57,170 nucleotides of DNA from Streptomyces rhizosphaerihabitans (GTDB lineage Bacteria > Actinomycetota > Actinomycetes > Streptomycetales > Streptomycetaceae), in NCBI RefSeq assembly GCF_025399795.1, contig NZ_JAODTZ010000057.1:1-57170 (forward strand), in the 5' to 3' direction. Position 1 is the stretch's first letter. The number at the start of each line of letters is the position of its first letter. Both the position numbers and the translations under genes were made by a program. Below, one piece after another: positions 17,758 through 26,129 of the stretch. The notes below the pieces were generated by a model. It was given only the letters and a program-made list of their open reading frames with translations, searched no databases and was not told the DNA's origin.

Positions 17758-18260
17758 AGCAGCACCGTATCCGCCGGGTACGACACCGCAGCCGCACTTT
17801 TTCCCCTGAGGCAGGTCGGCTTGACCGCCCGGCGTCGCGCGCGAGCCACACCCAGCGGCGCCCAATCCCCTCGCGCACCGCCCGGGGCCTGTCCCACCCA
17901 CCCACTTCTTCCTTCTTCCTGCTGTGGGACGTGGACTCGGGGGCGTAAGGGGATGTCGGCCTCCCGACCACGGTCGAACCAGCGTGGTGACCTGCGGATT
18001 CACAGACAGGCGCGGCAGAGGGTGCGGACGGTTGTCGGCCGGGTTGTCGGAGGGGATCTGGGCCTGGGCCACGGAGGCGTTGTCGCTCCGTGGTCGGTGG
18101 TCTGGTCGGGGCTGGCTGCTGCTGCCGTGATCGGTACGCGCATGCCGGACAGGTCGTCCCGCACAGTGCTCGCGCCGCGTCGTGAGGGACGGCGCGGAGT
18201 TCGCACAGATCGTTCCGCCTCGTTGTCGTACCCGCATGTGACGATGCTGGAGGGAGGCAA
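17758..18260. promoter_or_regulatory. 500-base divergent intergenic region
   Basis: It separates two divergent nuclease-like genes and must contain their promoters. No convincing gene or inverted repeat was seen; the AGGGAGG at 18251-18257 is the ribosome site of the next gene. Confidence 0.4.
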
Positions 18261-18265
18261 GTGAC

Positions 18266-18545
18266 GTGGCAATCGAGTGGGACCGCATCGGGCAGCCGGC
18301 CTTTGACCGGTATGTCGAGGCGCTGCTGCACCGGATGTTCGATGACAGCGGGCAGGTGATCGTGGTCAACGGGCGCGGCGGCGATGATGGCATCGATGTG
18401 CAGGTCACCACTGAGGTCGGTCTGCGGATCTTCCAGCTGAAGTACCACCCGGATGGCTTCCCCGGTTCACTCAAGGGCCGCCGCGCTTCGATCAAGAAGT
18501 CGTTCAACCGGACCATGGCCCACAAGCCGACTGAGCGCGCCCTTT
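18266..18545 (+). pseudogene. Mrr-like nuclease domain, truncated
   Basis: The GTG at 18266 follows GGAGGGAGG by a normal distance. The product starts AIEWDRIGQPAFDRYVEALL and has the restriction-endonuclease core NGRGGDDGIDVQVTTEVGLR, then IFQLKYHPDGF: GGDDGID supplies the metal-binding Asp and Q-x-K replaces E-x-K, as in many Mrr-type nucleases. After about residue 90 (HKPTE) the sequence turns into non-coding-like residues, so the rest of the gene was lost. It pairs divergently with the broken nuclease-like gene at 16683-17757. Confidence 0.6.
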
Positions 18546-18981
18546 CCCCCGGCCGCGGCCGTATCGCCCATCCCGCCTGTCTCTTACTCCTTCACTCCAG
18601 GCAGGGCAATCACCTGATATCGGCGCTGGGACTGCTCACGCAAACCAACCGCCCGTTATCAAAACTCCACGTGCTGACACATCCACGTCGAAAAATCAAT
18701 ACCGACAAACCGATACAGCTCAACAGGTCTACGCGGGCGGGTGTCCTGACCGGAGGGGCGGGTCGGGAAGCCCACGGTGTCCGGACGCGATGCTGTCACC
18801 TTGACCTTTCCCCATGCAGATTTGCCGCCCGGGTCCCGTGTCTGGGATCTTGTCCGGGGCGGCGATCTCAAGCAACGCGCTCAGCCGTCGGCACCACTCG
18901 CCTCGGCCCCAACCCAGGCCTACGGGTGGAGCCGTGGCCAAGCCACGAGCAGCGGATCTTCGGACTGTCCATGGCCATACG
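18546..18981. other. gap after the truncated nuclease gene
   Basis: In frame with both neighbours but with no protein-like composition. It probably contains the deletion scar of the Mrr-like gene and the promoter of the 18998 gene. Confidence 0.35.
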
Positions 18982-18997
18982 AAGAAGGAGAAATAGC

Positions 18998-19597
18998 GTG
19001 AACACCGAAAAGGTTACGGCTCGACGTCTTACGGCCGAGGAAGTTTCAGGATTGGGCCTCCAGGAGGAAATCTTCGTCTCGGCAGAGCTGGACGATCTTT
19101 CTCTCGACTGCTACGCTCCGGCCTTCCTCACGAAGCCGGGAAAGTATTTCGATGGAGGATCCTTCATCGCAAGGACAATTTTCGGTAAGGAAATTCATGT
19201 TCTTCCGAACAATGTTGAAGAGCGTGGGATCTGGGTTGCCGACGAGGCTGGGGAAGAAATCGAGGTTCTCCAGAGTGCTGGCGTCCTCCTGAACCTCGCT
19301 CTCTTCGTGCCCAACGGGAACAAGGAATCTCTGGAGTCGCTCTACACCGCAGCAAGAGAAGCATTCGGCGCGGGAATCGTTCAGCGCTGGAACGAGGAAG
19401 TCGTGGCGGTGCCGGACGTCAAGGTCGACCTGTTCGAAGAGCCGGCCCGCGGGCGAAAGGGCACGAGCGGCCAGAACCGCGACCGCCGCGCCTTGGACAT
19501 CTACCCCACCCGAGTGCGGTTCATGGAGCCCAGCGTCGGCTGGAAGTTCATCGTCGAACCGCACCAGGAGACCATCGACGACACGCCGACGATCTGA
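18998..19597 (+). CDS. hypothetical protein, 199 aa
   Basis: Not recognised. The GTG at 18998 has AAGGAG seven bases upstream, a strong start. The protein is acidic and probably cytosolic: AEEVSGLGLQEEIFVSAELD, LQSAGVLLNLALFVPNGNKE, LYTAAREAFGAGIVQRWNEE, and a basic tail RGRKGTSGQNRDRRALDIYP. The 5' half is less GC-rich and uses more A/T-ending codons than its neighbours, suggesting recent transfer. No signal peptide or membrane segment. Confidence 0.65.
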   Translation: MNTEKVTARRLTAEEVSGLGLQEEIFVSAELDDLSLDCYAPAFLTKPGKYFDGGSFIARTIFGKEIHVLPNNVEERGIWVADEAGEEIEVLQSAGVLLNLALFVPNGNKESLESLYTAAREAFGAGIVQRWNEEVVAVPDVKVDLFEEPARGRKGTSGQNRDRRALDIYPTRVRFMEPSVGWKFIVEPHQETIDDTPTI

Positions 19598-19964
19598 GCT
19601 GACAGCAGCCCGGAGAAGGTACGCCGACGGCTGCGATCTCTCACAGTCCGATTTCTGCACGCAGCATGAGCCAACCGGCTCGGGGCGGGACGGGGCATTG
19701 ATGCCGGCGCCCCGCCCCGCGTGACCCGCATACGTTGCGGAGCGTTCCGCGTATTCGCCGATCAGGCGCGTCGGCTTCGTGTGGGAGCAGGGCGCGCCGG
19801 GCGAAACTGCCTGGCTCTCGGGGGCTGATCGGCCGGTATCCCCGGCGATGAGGGCCGTCCGGGGAAATGGATCAAGCAATGCTGGAGAGTACGCATATGG
19901 CAGCGGAGGCCGGTACAGGAGGAGCATGCCATGGGGCGGATATGGACGGTGCGCCTGGATCCCT
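19598..19964. other. intergenic, nothing recognised
   Basis: No supported gene; it ends at the resolvase fragment. Confidence 0.35.
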
Positions 19965-20192
19965 GCTGGGAACGGTCACCCCCGCGAGGGCATGGCCGTA
20001 GCCCGCGCCCGCGGCAAACTCAAGGACCGCCAGCCCAAGCTGTCAGCACGCCAGCAAGCCGAACTCGTCCGCATGTACGCCACCGGCGACTACACCATCG
20101 CCGAACTGATGGAGGTGTTCTCCGTGGGTCGCGCCACCGTCTACCGCGTCCTCGAACGGGCCGGTCATGGCCGTAAGGGAGGAACGGCATGA
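19965..20192 (+). pseudogene. serine recombinase, C-terminal HTH fragment
   Basis: The frame reads REGMAVARARGKLKDRQPKL, then SARQQAELVRMYATGDYTIA and ELMEVFSVGRATVYRVLERA, the end of the catalytic domain helix and the HTH of a resolvase/invertase. The N-terminal catalytic domain with the serine is absent. The stop overlaps the next ATG (ATGA at 20189), implying the two genes were co-translated. Confidence 0.65.
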
Positions 20193-21094
20193 GACGCCGC
20201 GAGTCCGAGTTCGACCGGGACATAGCCGCGCTACTGGCAGCCAGGGCGTTCATTGAGATCCGTCATCTGGCCGGGAGCACGCGGCACGAGTCGGCGGCCA
20301 GCCCCGAAGAGACACTGGAACGCATCAGGTTCCTGGCCAACCTGGGCCACAACCTGCCGGGTGTCGCGCGTCCGCGTCCCGCCACGCCGTCCCGCGCGGG
20401 CACGGGCCCAGGGAGTTGGGAGCAGGCGACCGCCGCACGGCCGATGACCGGGGTCTGGAGCACCGCCGGCCCGAAGGGGCAGGCGTGGATACTGCGTCAC
20501 ATCGGCCAAGAAGGACGAACCTGGACGCCACCCCCGCCCCTGCCGGAGCGCCGCAAGGGCCTGTCCCCGATGACACTGCGGCAGCGGGCCGGATTCCTGC
20601 TCGGGCGCTGGCCCGTCAAGACCCCCGTCGGACGCCAGCCGCTGCCCGTCGAGGCGAACGTCCTCAAGGCCCTCGACACCGAAACGGTCTGCTCTCTGTA
20701 CGACGAGGCCCGACGGCTCCGGCTCGGCCTGGGCGGAGGAGGACCGTGGCTCCGAGCCCACCTGGATCCCGACGGCGTCCACTACCTGCTGCCGAACCCG
20801 GCGTCGTACTACTGGCCCGGCACCCCGATCAGCGATGGCGAGATTGGCTGGTGGCAGTGCACCGCGCTGCTGCGGATGCGCGACGGAGAGCAGGTCAGCG
20901 GCATGGTCGCCGTACTCCCGGAGGCCTTCACCGCGCTGCCTTCGACGCTGCCCCGACGGCAACAACTTCGCCTTGCTCACCGCGCCCGCTCCACCGAGCG
21001 CGACGCCTACCTCTGGGGCCGGGACCACAAGGCCGAGTGCGCCCCGGAGTTCTGCGGCTACGTTCCCGAGGCAGCCGATAAGAACTCCTACTGA
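20189..21094 (+). CDS. hypothetical protein, stop codon hit by IS630-B
   Basis: 301 residues, not recognised. N-terminal helix RRRESEFDRDIAALLAARAF, a proline-rich middle (TPPPPLPERRKGLSP), and a C-terminal half with tryptophans (GTPISDGEIGWWQCTALLRM, then STERDAYLWGRDHKAECAPE). It overlaps the resolvase fragment by ATGA, so it probably travelled with that recombinase. IS630-B inserted at the TA of its TAA stop: the present protein ends NSY, the ancestral one NS, so function should be unaffected. Confidence 0.6.
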   Translation: MRRRESEFDRDIAALLAARAFIEIRHLAGSTRHESAASPEETLERIRFLANLGHNLPGVARPRPATPSRAGTGPGSWEQATAARPMTGVWSTAGPKGQAWILRHIGQEGRTWTPPPPLPERRKGLSPMTLRQRAGFLLGRWPVKTPVGRQPLPVEANVLKALDTETVCSLYDEARRLRLGLGGGGPWLRAHLDPDGVHYLLPNPASYYWPGTPISDGEIGWWQCTALLRMRDGEQVSGMVAVLPEAFTALPSTLPRRQQLRLAHRARSTERDAYLWGRDHKAECAPEFCGYVPEAADKNSY

Positions 21095-21388
21095 CCTTTC
21101 CGTTGGGTTGTCGTGGTTGGTGTTGGGGCTATCGAAAGACCGGTTCCGGCGAGGCATCCGTCGATGAGATGGGGGCTGCGCTGAATGCGGCGCATGCCGC
21201 TGCGGACGGTTCTGACGAGGTGGTCTCGGTCGGCGAAGACGACGTTGGCGGTGGCAGCACGCCGGAGTAACGACCAGATGCCCTCGACCGGGTTGAGGTC
21301 GGGTGCGTAGGTGGGCAGTTGGACGACGGTGAGCCACTCGTGCTCGGCTGCGTACTCACGCAGATGGATGCTCCGATGGACATTCAGG
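21088..21388 (-). pseudogene. IS630-B transposase, 3' part
   Basis: Minus-strand frame: LNVHRSIHLREYAAEHEWLT, then the PTYAPDLNPVEGIWSLLRRA motif with the catalytic Glu, and SGMRRIQRSPHLIDGCLAGT. Its TAG stop is made by the TA target plus a host base. It continues from 22723 on the other side of IS110-B. Confidence 0.8.
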
Positions 21389-21404
21389 ATGCCCCTATGT
21401 TGCG

Positions 21405-22496
21405 TCAAGCGGCAGCAGCTGTGGCGGTGGACGCTGTCGCGGGGTGGATGTGCTGGTAGATCTCGCGGGCGACGTAGCGTTTGAGACAGCGGATGATCTC
21501 GCGTTTCGACATGCCCTGCTTCGTGCGTCGTTCGAGGTAGGTGCAGGTGCGGGCGTCACGGCGTATGCGTGTCACGACGATGCGGTAGAGGGCAGCGTTG
21601 GCCTGCCGGTTTCCTCCGCGGTTCAGTCTGCGACGCTGGGTTTTTCCGGAGGACTGGTCGACGGGGCTGACGCCGCACAGAGCGGCGAACGATGCTTCGT
21701 TGGCCAGCCGTTCCGGGTTGTCGCCGGCGGCGATCAGCAAAGCAGCTGCACTGTCGGGCCCGACACCGATGATGTCCAGCAGTTGCGGATGGCAGCGACG
21801 GACAGCCTTGGTGACCCGGCGGCCGAGTTCCTTCACCTCGGCGGTCAGCTGTTGGATGCGCCGGGCCAGTAGCCGGAGCGTGAAGACGGCGGCGTCGTCG
21901 GCGTCGGGAAGGTCTGCGCACGTGGTGATCAGGGCCGTGTTGGTGAGCTTGGACAGTGCCTCGCGCAGTTCCGGGTCGATGCCGAGGAGTACGGCCTTGA
22001 GCTGGTTTTTCGCCTGCGTTCGGGCTTTGACGGCCGACTCCTTCGCCAGCCGGAGCACACGCATGTCGGCGGCCGGGCCCTGGCCCGTCTTGGGAGTGAC
22101 GTCCGCGCGTCCGGACAGCACCGCGCGGGCGGCGGCCTCCGCATCGACGGCGTCGGTCTTGCCGCGCTTGCGGCGCAGGGCGCGATCAGGCTGGTTGACC
22201 TCGATGACCTGGATGTTCTCCCGGCTCAGGAAGCGTGCCAGGGCCGCGCCGTAGGATCCGGTGCATTCCACGCCGGCTCGGTGCAGGACGCCGAACGAGC
22301 TTGCCCAGGCGAGGAGTTGGCGGTATCCGATGGCGGTAACCGGGAACTCCTTGTGGGCCAGGAGCACCCCGAGCACGGTGATCACGGCGGCAACATGGAC
22401 ATCCTTATGGGTGTCCACCCCCAGGATCACCTCCTCTGCCTGCGGTACTTCGGACTGCGCGGGCAGAGGCGGCTGGGGCATGCTGGTGATGGTCAC
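21405..22496 (-). CDS. IS110-family DEDD recombinase
   Basis: 363 residues. The DEDD domain contains VILGVDTHKDVHVAAVITVL, Glu in RAGVECTGSYGAALARFL and Asp-Asp in GKTDAVDAEAAARAVLSG. The C-terminal domain has the catalytic-serine motif ALCGVSPVDQSSGKTQRRRL, then NRGGNRQANAALYRIVVTRI. I chose the GTG at 22496 with GAGGAG close upstream; an ATG lies five codons in. It is a different subgroup from IS110-A, with little similarity outside the motifs. Intact. Confidence 0.92.
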   Translation of the reverse strand: MTITSMPQPPLPAQSEVPQAEEVILGVDTHKDVHVAAVITVLGVLLAHKEFPVTAIGYRQLLAWASSFGVLHRAGVECTGSYGAALARFLSRENIQVIEVNQPDRALRRKRGKTDAVDAEAAARAVLSGRADVTPKTGQGPAADMRVLRLAKESAVKARTQAKNQLKAVLLGIDPELREALSKLTNTALITTCADLPDADDAAVFTLRLLARRIQQLTAEVKELGRRVTKAVRRCHPQLLDIIGVGPDSAAALLIAAGDNPERLANEASFAALCGVSPVDQSSGKTQRRRLNRGGNRQANAALYRIVVTRIRRDARTCTYLERRTKQGMSKREIIRCLKRYVAREIYQHIHPATASTATAAAA

Positions 22497-22539
22497 GCGG
22501 CTCCTCAATCGGCACGGGGCTGTGTGCGACGTCAGGCCG

Positions 22540-22700
22540 GTGGACGGTCAGAACTGTGACGGTGCTTTGTGCGGCAAGGCCCCTATCGGGACACATCCAT
22601 CGGTCCGGCGGCAGCGCGCACCGCCCGGGACCGCAGGTCGACAGATCCTGAACAAGGCAGCTCGGGCCAGTTGTCCCACGAGTCAGACCCGGGCTCCGGA
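22540..22700 (-). ncRNA. bridge RNA of IS110-B, guides visible
   Basis: In 5'-to-3' order on the minus strand: target-left guide UGGGACAAC (22678-22670), 9 of 9 identical to the site left of the crossover; target-right guide UUCAGG (22652-22647), exact complement of CCTGAA; donor-left guide AUAGGGGC (22586-22579), identical to the element's right end; donor-right guide UCACAG (22559-22554), exact complement of CTGTGA at the left end. The two guide pairs are 17 and 19 bases apart, against 16 and 18 in IS110-A. RNA ends are estimated only. Confidence 0.82.
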
Positions 22701-22722
22701 CGATGCCCCATGAGTCTCACAG

Positions 22723-23518
22723 TTGTCCCAGATGACCACGACGGGTCCGCCGAGCTGAAGGTGTGCCCGCACAAGCAGGTCACGGTAGTCCTGCCAGGTG
22801 AAGCCCCGGTGATCACCGCGTTGATGGCCCTGAATTCGAGGACGGTAGATCAGCCGACTACGTTCGCCGACCTTGAAGCAGGCCAGCGCGGCCATCGTGA
22901 TGCGGCCTCGGGAGGCGCCGTTGAACCGCACCACGGGCATGCCTCCTTTGGGCGCCCAAGTGCGTGCCCGGTGCGACGTCATCGAGACGGCGGCTTCGTC
23001 CTCGAAGACCAGCCATGCCCCGAGCGCCGCCGCGGTGGCTTTGCCCGTGGCCAGGTCTCCTTCACCCAGCCGGCCACTGCTGCATCGTCACGCTCCGCCG
23101 CCCGCCGCACCGGCCGCTGACACGACCAGCCGTGCCGCCGCAACAGCTCCCACACCCCGCGGACCGACAACGACACACCCAACCGGTCCGCAATCAGCAC
23201 CCCCACCCGCGACAGCGTCCAGCGCTCATCCGCCCAGCCCTGAGCCACCGCTCCTGCCAGCAACAGCGGCTCCAACAGCGCGAAGTCACGGTCGTCCACC
23301 TTCGGACGCTTCGCCGGACCGGACGCCTTCAGGGCCTGGGATCCGCCCTCACGCCAGGAACGGCGCCACCGCTCCACCGACCGCACACTGACCCGAAGAT
23401 CCTTCGCGATCACCGTGTTCTTCTCACCCCGTGCAAAGCCCACGGCAGCCAGCATGCGCACCCGTTCACGCCCGGACTGACCGTGCGGAGTGAGACCACC
23501 ACCCTGCGGATACCTCAC
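22723..23518 (-). pseudogene. IS630-B transposase, 5' part, frameshifted
   Basis: Start GTG at 23518: RYPQGGGLTPHGQSGRERVR, winged HTH NTVIAKDLRVSVRSVERWRR, LSRVGVLIADRLGVSLSVRG, and WVKETWPRAK. Near 22985 the frame changes to EDEAAVSMTSHRARTWAPKG, then MPVVRFNGASRGRITMAALA and LVRAHLQLGGPVVVIWDN, where IS110-B cuts the second catalytic Asp codon region. Confidence 0.78.
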
Positions 23519-23628
23519 GTCCACGAACTACTGCAGGGATCAACCGATGTCACCCCCGACAACCCAACGGAAAGGTCAGTAACAAAGTGCCCTGGAATGC
23601 GGGTGGTTGGCGGGTTGTTGACCGGTCC

Positions 23629-24463
23629 ATGAGGAAGGGGCAGCAGCCGCCGTGGATCGTGGCGGATGCGCTGTGGGCGCGGATCGAGCCGTTGCTGCCG
23701 GTGGTGCGGCGTCGACCGGATCACCCGGGTCGCAGGCGACTGGATGACCGCAAGGTGCTGTCCGGCATCCTGTTCGTGCTCTACACCGGGATTCCGTGGG
23801 AGTTCCTGCCCCAGGAAATGGGCTTCGGCTCGGGGATGACGTGCTGGCGGCGCCTTCGTGACTGGAACAACGCGGGAGTTTGGCAGCGTCTGCACGAGTC
23901 GTTGTTGGCCGAGCTGAACGCTGCCGGCGCTTTGGACTGGTCCCGGGCGGTGATCGACGGCTCCCACGTCCGGGCCTTGAAAGGCGGCCCAAAACCGGAC
24001 CGAGCCCGGTCGACCGTGCCCGACCAGGCTCCAAGCACCATCTGATCACCGAAGCGCACGGCATTCCGCTGGCAGTGTCACTGACCGGCGCGGAAACCGC
24101 AACGACGTCACCCAGCTTATGCCCTTGATCGAGGCCGTCCCATCAGTACGGGGCCGGCGCGGCAGGCCACGGCGACGACCGGACACCATCTACGCCGACC
24201 GCGGCTACGACCACGACAAGTACCGCAAGCAAGTCCGCGCGGTCGGAATCACCCCGGTCATCGCACGCCGAGGCACCGGACACGGCTCCGGGCTGGGCGT
24301 GCACCGGTGGGTGGTTGAGCAGAGCTTCGCCCTGCTGCATTGGTTTCGCCGGTTACGCATCCGCTGGGAGATCCGCGACGACATCCACGAGGCCTTCCTC
24401 AGCCTGGCCTGCGGCATCATCTGCTGGCGCCGGCTGGCGGCAGTTCAGCGCCGCCACTCATAG
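23629..24463 (+). pseudogene. IS5-family transposase, two frameshifts
   Basis: Starts at ATG 23629 (RKGQQPPWIVADALWARIEP, then FVLYTGIPWEFLPQEMGFGS). The first Asp is in SRAVIDGSHVRALKGG. A frame change near 23990 leads to DRARPGSKHHLITEAHGIPL, and a second near 24110 leads to PDTIYADRGYDHDKYRKQVR with the second Asp and GLGVHRWVVEQSFALLHWFR with the Glu. Inactive as written. Its left end lies next to the IS630-B flank, so the inverted repeats were not resolved. Confidence 0.78.
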
Positions 24464-24912
24464 GCACCGAGAGAGGTTTCCACAACCTGCTGGGGCCAGG
24501 CCGACCGGACCTGTCGGAGCCGTTCACTGTGGTCATGGGCCCATCCATCTGGCAGACGCACGCGGAAACGTACCGATGTCCGCGATCCGGCCATGTCCTC
24601 CACCACAACGACGGCAGCGTCGTTCTGGCCGGAAAGTTCGAATCGGATCGCGGGACTGCGCTCGTCGTCCATCCAAGCGGCGTCCCGCCCAGCGGTGAGT
24701 GTGCCCAGGACCTGTGCCCAGTTGTCCAGATCGTCCGGGGCCAGACACACATCCAAGCGTCCCTGGGCGAACCCGCTCGTGACAACGATCTCCGCATCGA
24801 GGAAGTCATGCTCGGGCAGCACGCCGGGCATGTGGCGACCCAGAACCTGAACCCAAAGACTGCTCTCCCCATCGGCCAGGCGAATGAGATCCACCTTGCT
24901 GCCCTCGGCCAT
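24445..24912 (-). CDS. DUF5959-family protein
   Basis: 155 residues, resembling the Streptomyces DUF5959 family, whose function is unknown. Pattern: SKVDLIRLADGESSLWVQVL, then HDFLDAEIVVTSGFAQGRLD, LAPDDLDNWAQVLGTLTAGR and a C-terminal strand TSVRFRVRLPDG. The ATG at 24912 follows GGGGAGCGGGG. Its last residues overlap the end of the IS5 transposase remnant, so the natural C-terminus may have been replaced. A paralogue lies at 30211-30633. Confidence 0.7.
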   Translation of the reverse strand: MAEGSKVDLIRLADGESSLWVQVLGRHMPGVLPEHDFLDAEIVVTSGFAQGRLDVCLAPDDLDNWAQVLGTLTAGRDAAWMDDERSPAIRFELSGQNDAAVVVVEDMAGSRTSVRFRVRLPDGWAHDHSERLRQVRSAWPQQVVETSLGAYEWRR

Positions 24913-25039
24913 CCCCGCTCCCCACACTCGCATCAACTGCCGTCATGATGCACCCGCATCAGCACGCGACCCGTACGAGGGCATTGCGTTAGGAGTTCTA
25001 AGAGGTCATCTCATTTGGGGTATTCGATAGGCTCCGGGT

Positions 25040-25396
25040 GTGGGGATCGTTGAGCGGCTGGTGCCGGATGAGTTGTGGGAGTTGTTCCAGCGTGTGGTGC
25101 CGGAGGCTCCGTCGCGCCCTCAGGGAGGCGGTCGGCGTCGGCACGGTGACCGGGAGGTGCTGGCCGCGATCGTGTTCGTGGCCACGTCGGGCTGCACGTG
25201 GCAGCAGGTGCCGTCCGCCTCGTTCGGCCCTTCGGGACCCACTGCTCACCGGCGTTTCACCGAGTGGACGAAGGCCCGGGTGTGGGCGAAGCTCCATCGC
25301 CTGGTCCTCGACGAACTCGGCTCCCGCGGTGAACTCGACTGGTCCCGCTGCGTGATCGACTCGGTGAACATGCGGGCCACGAAAAGGGGGATCTGA
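25040..25396 (+). CDS. IS5 transposase orfA
   Basis: 118 residues: GIVERLVPDELWELFQRVVP, VFVATSGCTWQQVPSASFGP, AHRRFTEWTKARVWAKLHRL, and the first catalytic Asp in DWSRCVIDSVNMRATK. It stops seven bases after the A4G5 run (25382-25390). The minus-one frame from that run reads KGDLTGPDPVDRGKYGSK and joins orfB in frame, which is the known programmed-frameshift design in this IS5 subgroup. Confidence 0.8.
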   Translation: MGIVERLVPDELWELFQRVVPEAPSRPQGGGRRRHGDREVLAAIVFVATSGCTWQQVPSASFGPSGPTAHRRFTEWTKARVWAKLHRLVLDELGSRGELDWSRCVIDSVNMRATKRGI

Positions 25397-25410
25397 CAGG
25401 TCCGGATCCT

Positions 25411-25845
25411 GTGGATCGCGGCAAGTACGGGTCGAAGATCCACTTGATCACCGAGCGCACCGGGCTGCCCCTGTCGATCGGCATCTCGGGTGCGAACATG
25501 CACGACAGCCAGGGCCTGGAGCCGCTCGTGCGGGGTATTCCACCGATCCGCTCACGACGCGGTCCACGCCGCCGCAGGCCCGGCAAGCTGCACGGCGACA
25601 AGGGATACGACTACCGTCACCTGCGGCAATGGCTCCGGGGTCGAGGTATCACGCACCGCCTGGCCCGACGAGGCATCGAGTCCTCCACCCGCCTGGGCCG
25701 CCACCGCTGGGTCGTGGAGCGGTCCGTGGCCTGGCTCGCCGGCTGCCGCCGACTCCACCGCCGCTACGAACGCAAAGCCGAACACTTCCTCGCCTTCGCC
25801 GCCATCGCCTGCACCCTCATCTGCTACCGCCGACTCACCAAATGA
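25411..25845 (+). CDS. IS5 transposase orfB (frameshift product)
   Basis: 144 residues continuing the catalytic domain: DRGKYGSKIHLITERTGLPL, second Asp in KLHGDKGYDYRHLRQWLRGR, and the Glu in GRHRWVVERSVAWLAGCRRL. It probably is not translated from its own start but from orfA by a -1 shift at the A4G5 run. Both frames look undamaged, so the element may be active. Confidence 0.8.
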   Translation: MDRGKYGSKIHLITERTGLPLSIGISGANMHDSQGLEPLVRGIPPIRSRRGPRRRRPGKLHGDKGYDYRHLRQWLRGRGITHRLARRGIESSTRLGRHRWVVERSVAWLAGCRRLHRRYERKAEHFLAFAAIACTLICYRRLTK

Positions 25846-25857
25846 GATGACTTCTTA

Positions 25858-25963
25858 CCAGGGCAAGCAGATCGCTTCCCACAAGCATGAGTTGGATGCG
25901 GAGAAGGCCCGCAACAGGAAGTTGATCGAGAAGGCGCGGGCTGTCCTGACCGCCCGACGGTAG
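25858..25963 (+). pseudogene. C-terminal fragment of an unknown protein
   Basis: Directly after the IS5 end, the frame GKQIASHKHELDAEKARNRK, then LIEKARAVLTARR and a TAG, is a charged helix that looks like a real protein tail. The upstream gene was lost to the insertion. Family not identifiable from 30 residues. Confidence 0.4.
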
Positions 25964-25986
25964 ACCGTTCCCCACTCTCCCCAGTC

Positions 25987-26098
25987 AGCCGCCGCACCCC
26001 AGAGTTCCTCTCTTTCAATGAGACGGCCCTGGGTGCGGCGGCTCCTCCCGTCGTCTCTGCACGGCTTCGTGCAGAGACGACGGGAGGAGCCGCCGCAC
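25987..26098. terminator. three-arm hairpin cluster, perfect 30-bp stem
   Basis: 26033-26062 pairs perfectly with 26069-26098 (30 bp, 6-base loop GGCTTC). The first arm can instead pair with 25987-26002 (AGCCGCCGCACC.. with CTGGGTGCGGCGGCT, one bulge). The two structures are mutually exclusive. Most likely a strong terminator of the gene lost at 25858, but the geometry also resembles an attenuator. Confidence 0.7.
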
Positions 26099-26129
26099 TG
26101 GGAGTTGGATCCCTGCCCAGCCGAACCTG

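Larger units (their letters stand above)
21389..22722 (-). mobile_element. IS110-B element inserted in the IS630-B catalytic site
   Basis: It splits the IS630 codons for V-I-W-D-N-L-N-V-H: host bases end CATTCAGG at 21388 and resume TTGTCCCA at 22723. In element direction the site is TGGGACAAC/CTGAATG. No inverted repeats or duplication. The transposase ends 16 bases from the right end; ~225 bases lie upstream of it, the IS110-group layout. Confidence 0.88.
21091..23579 (-). mobile_element. IS630-B element, split by IS110-B, flanked by TA
   Basis: Perfect 23-bp inverted repeats, starting CTGACCTTTCCGTTGGGT at 21091 and ending at 23579, flanked by TA (21089-21090 and 23580-23581). Without the IS110 insert it is about 1.15 kb. 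Confidence 0.88.
24999..25857 (+). mobile_element. IS5-family element with two overlapping-frame orfs
   Basis: Ends TAAGAGGTCATCTCATTTGG (from 24999) and the reverse complement of TAAGAAGTCATCTCATTTGG (to 25857) match at 19 of 20 positions. The exact boundary within TAA/TTA is uncertain. The layout fits the IS427-like subgroup. Confidence 0.75.
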
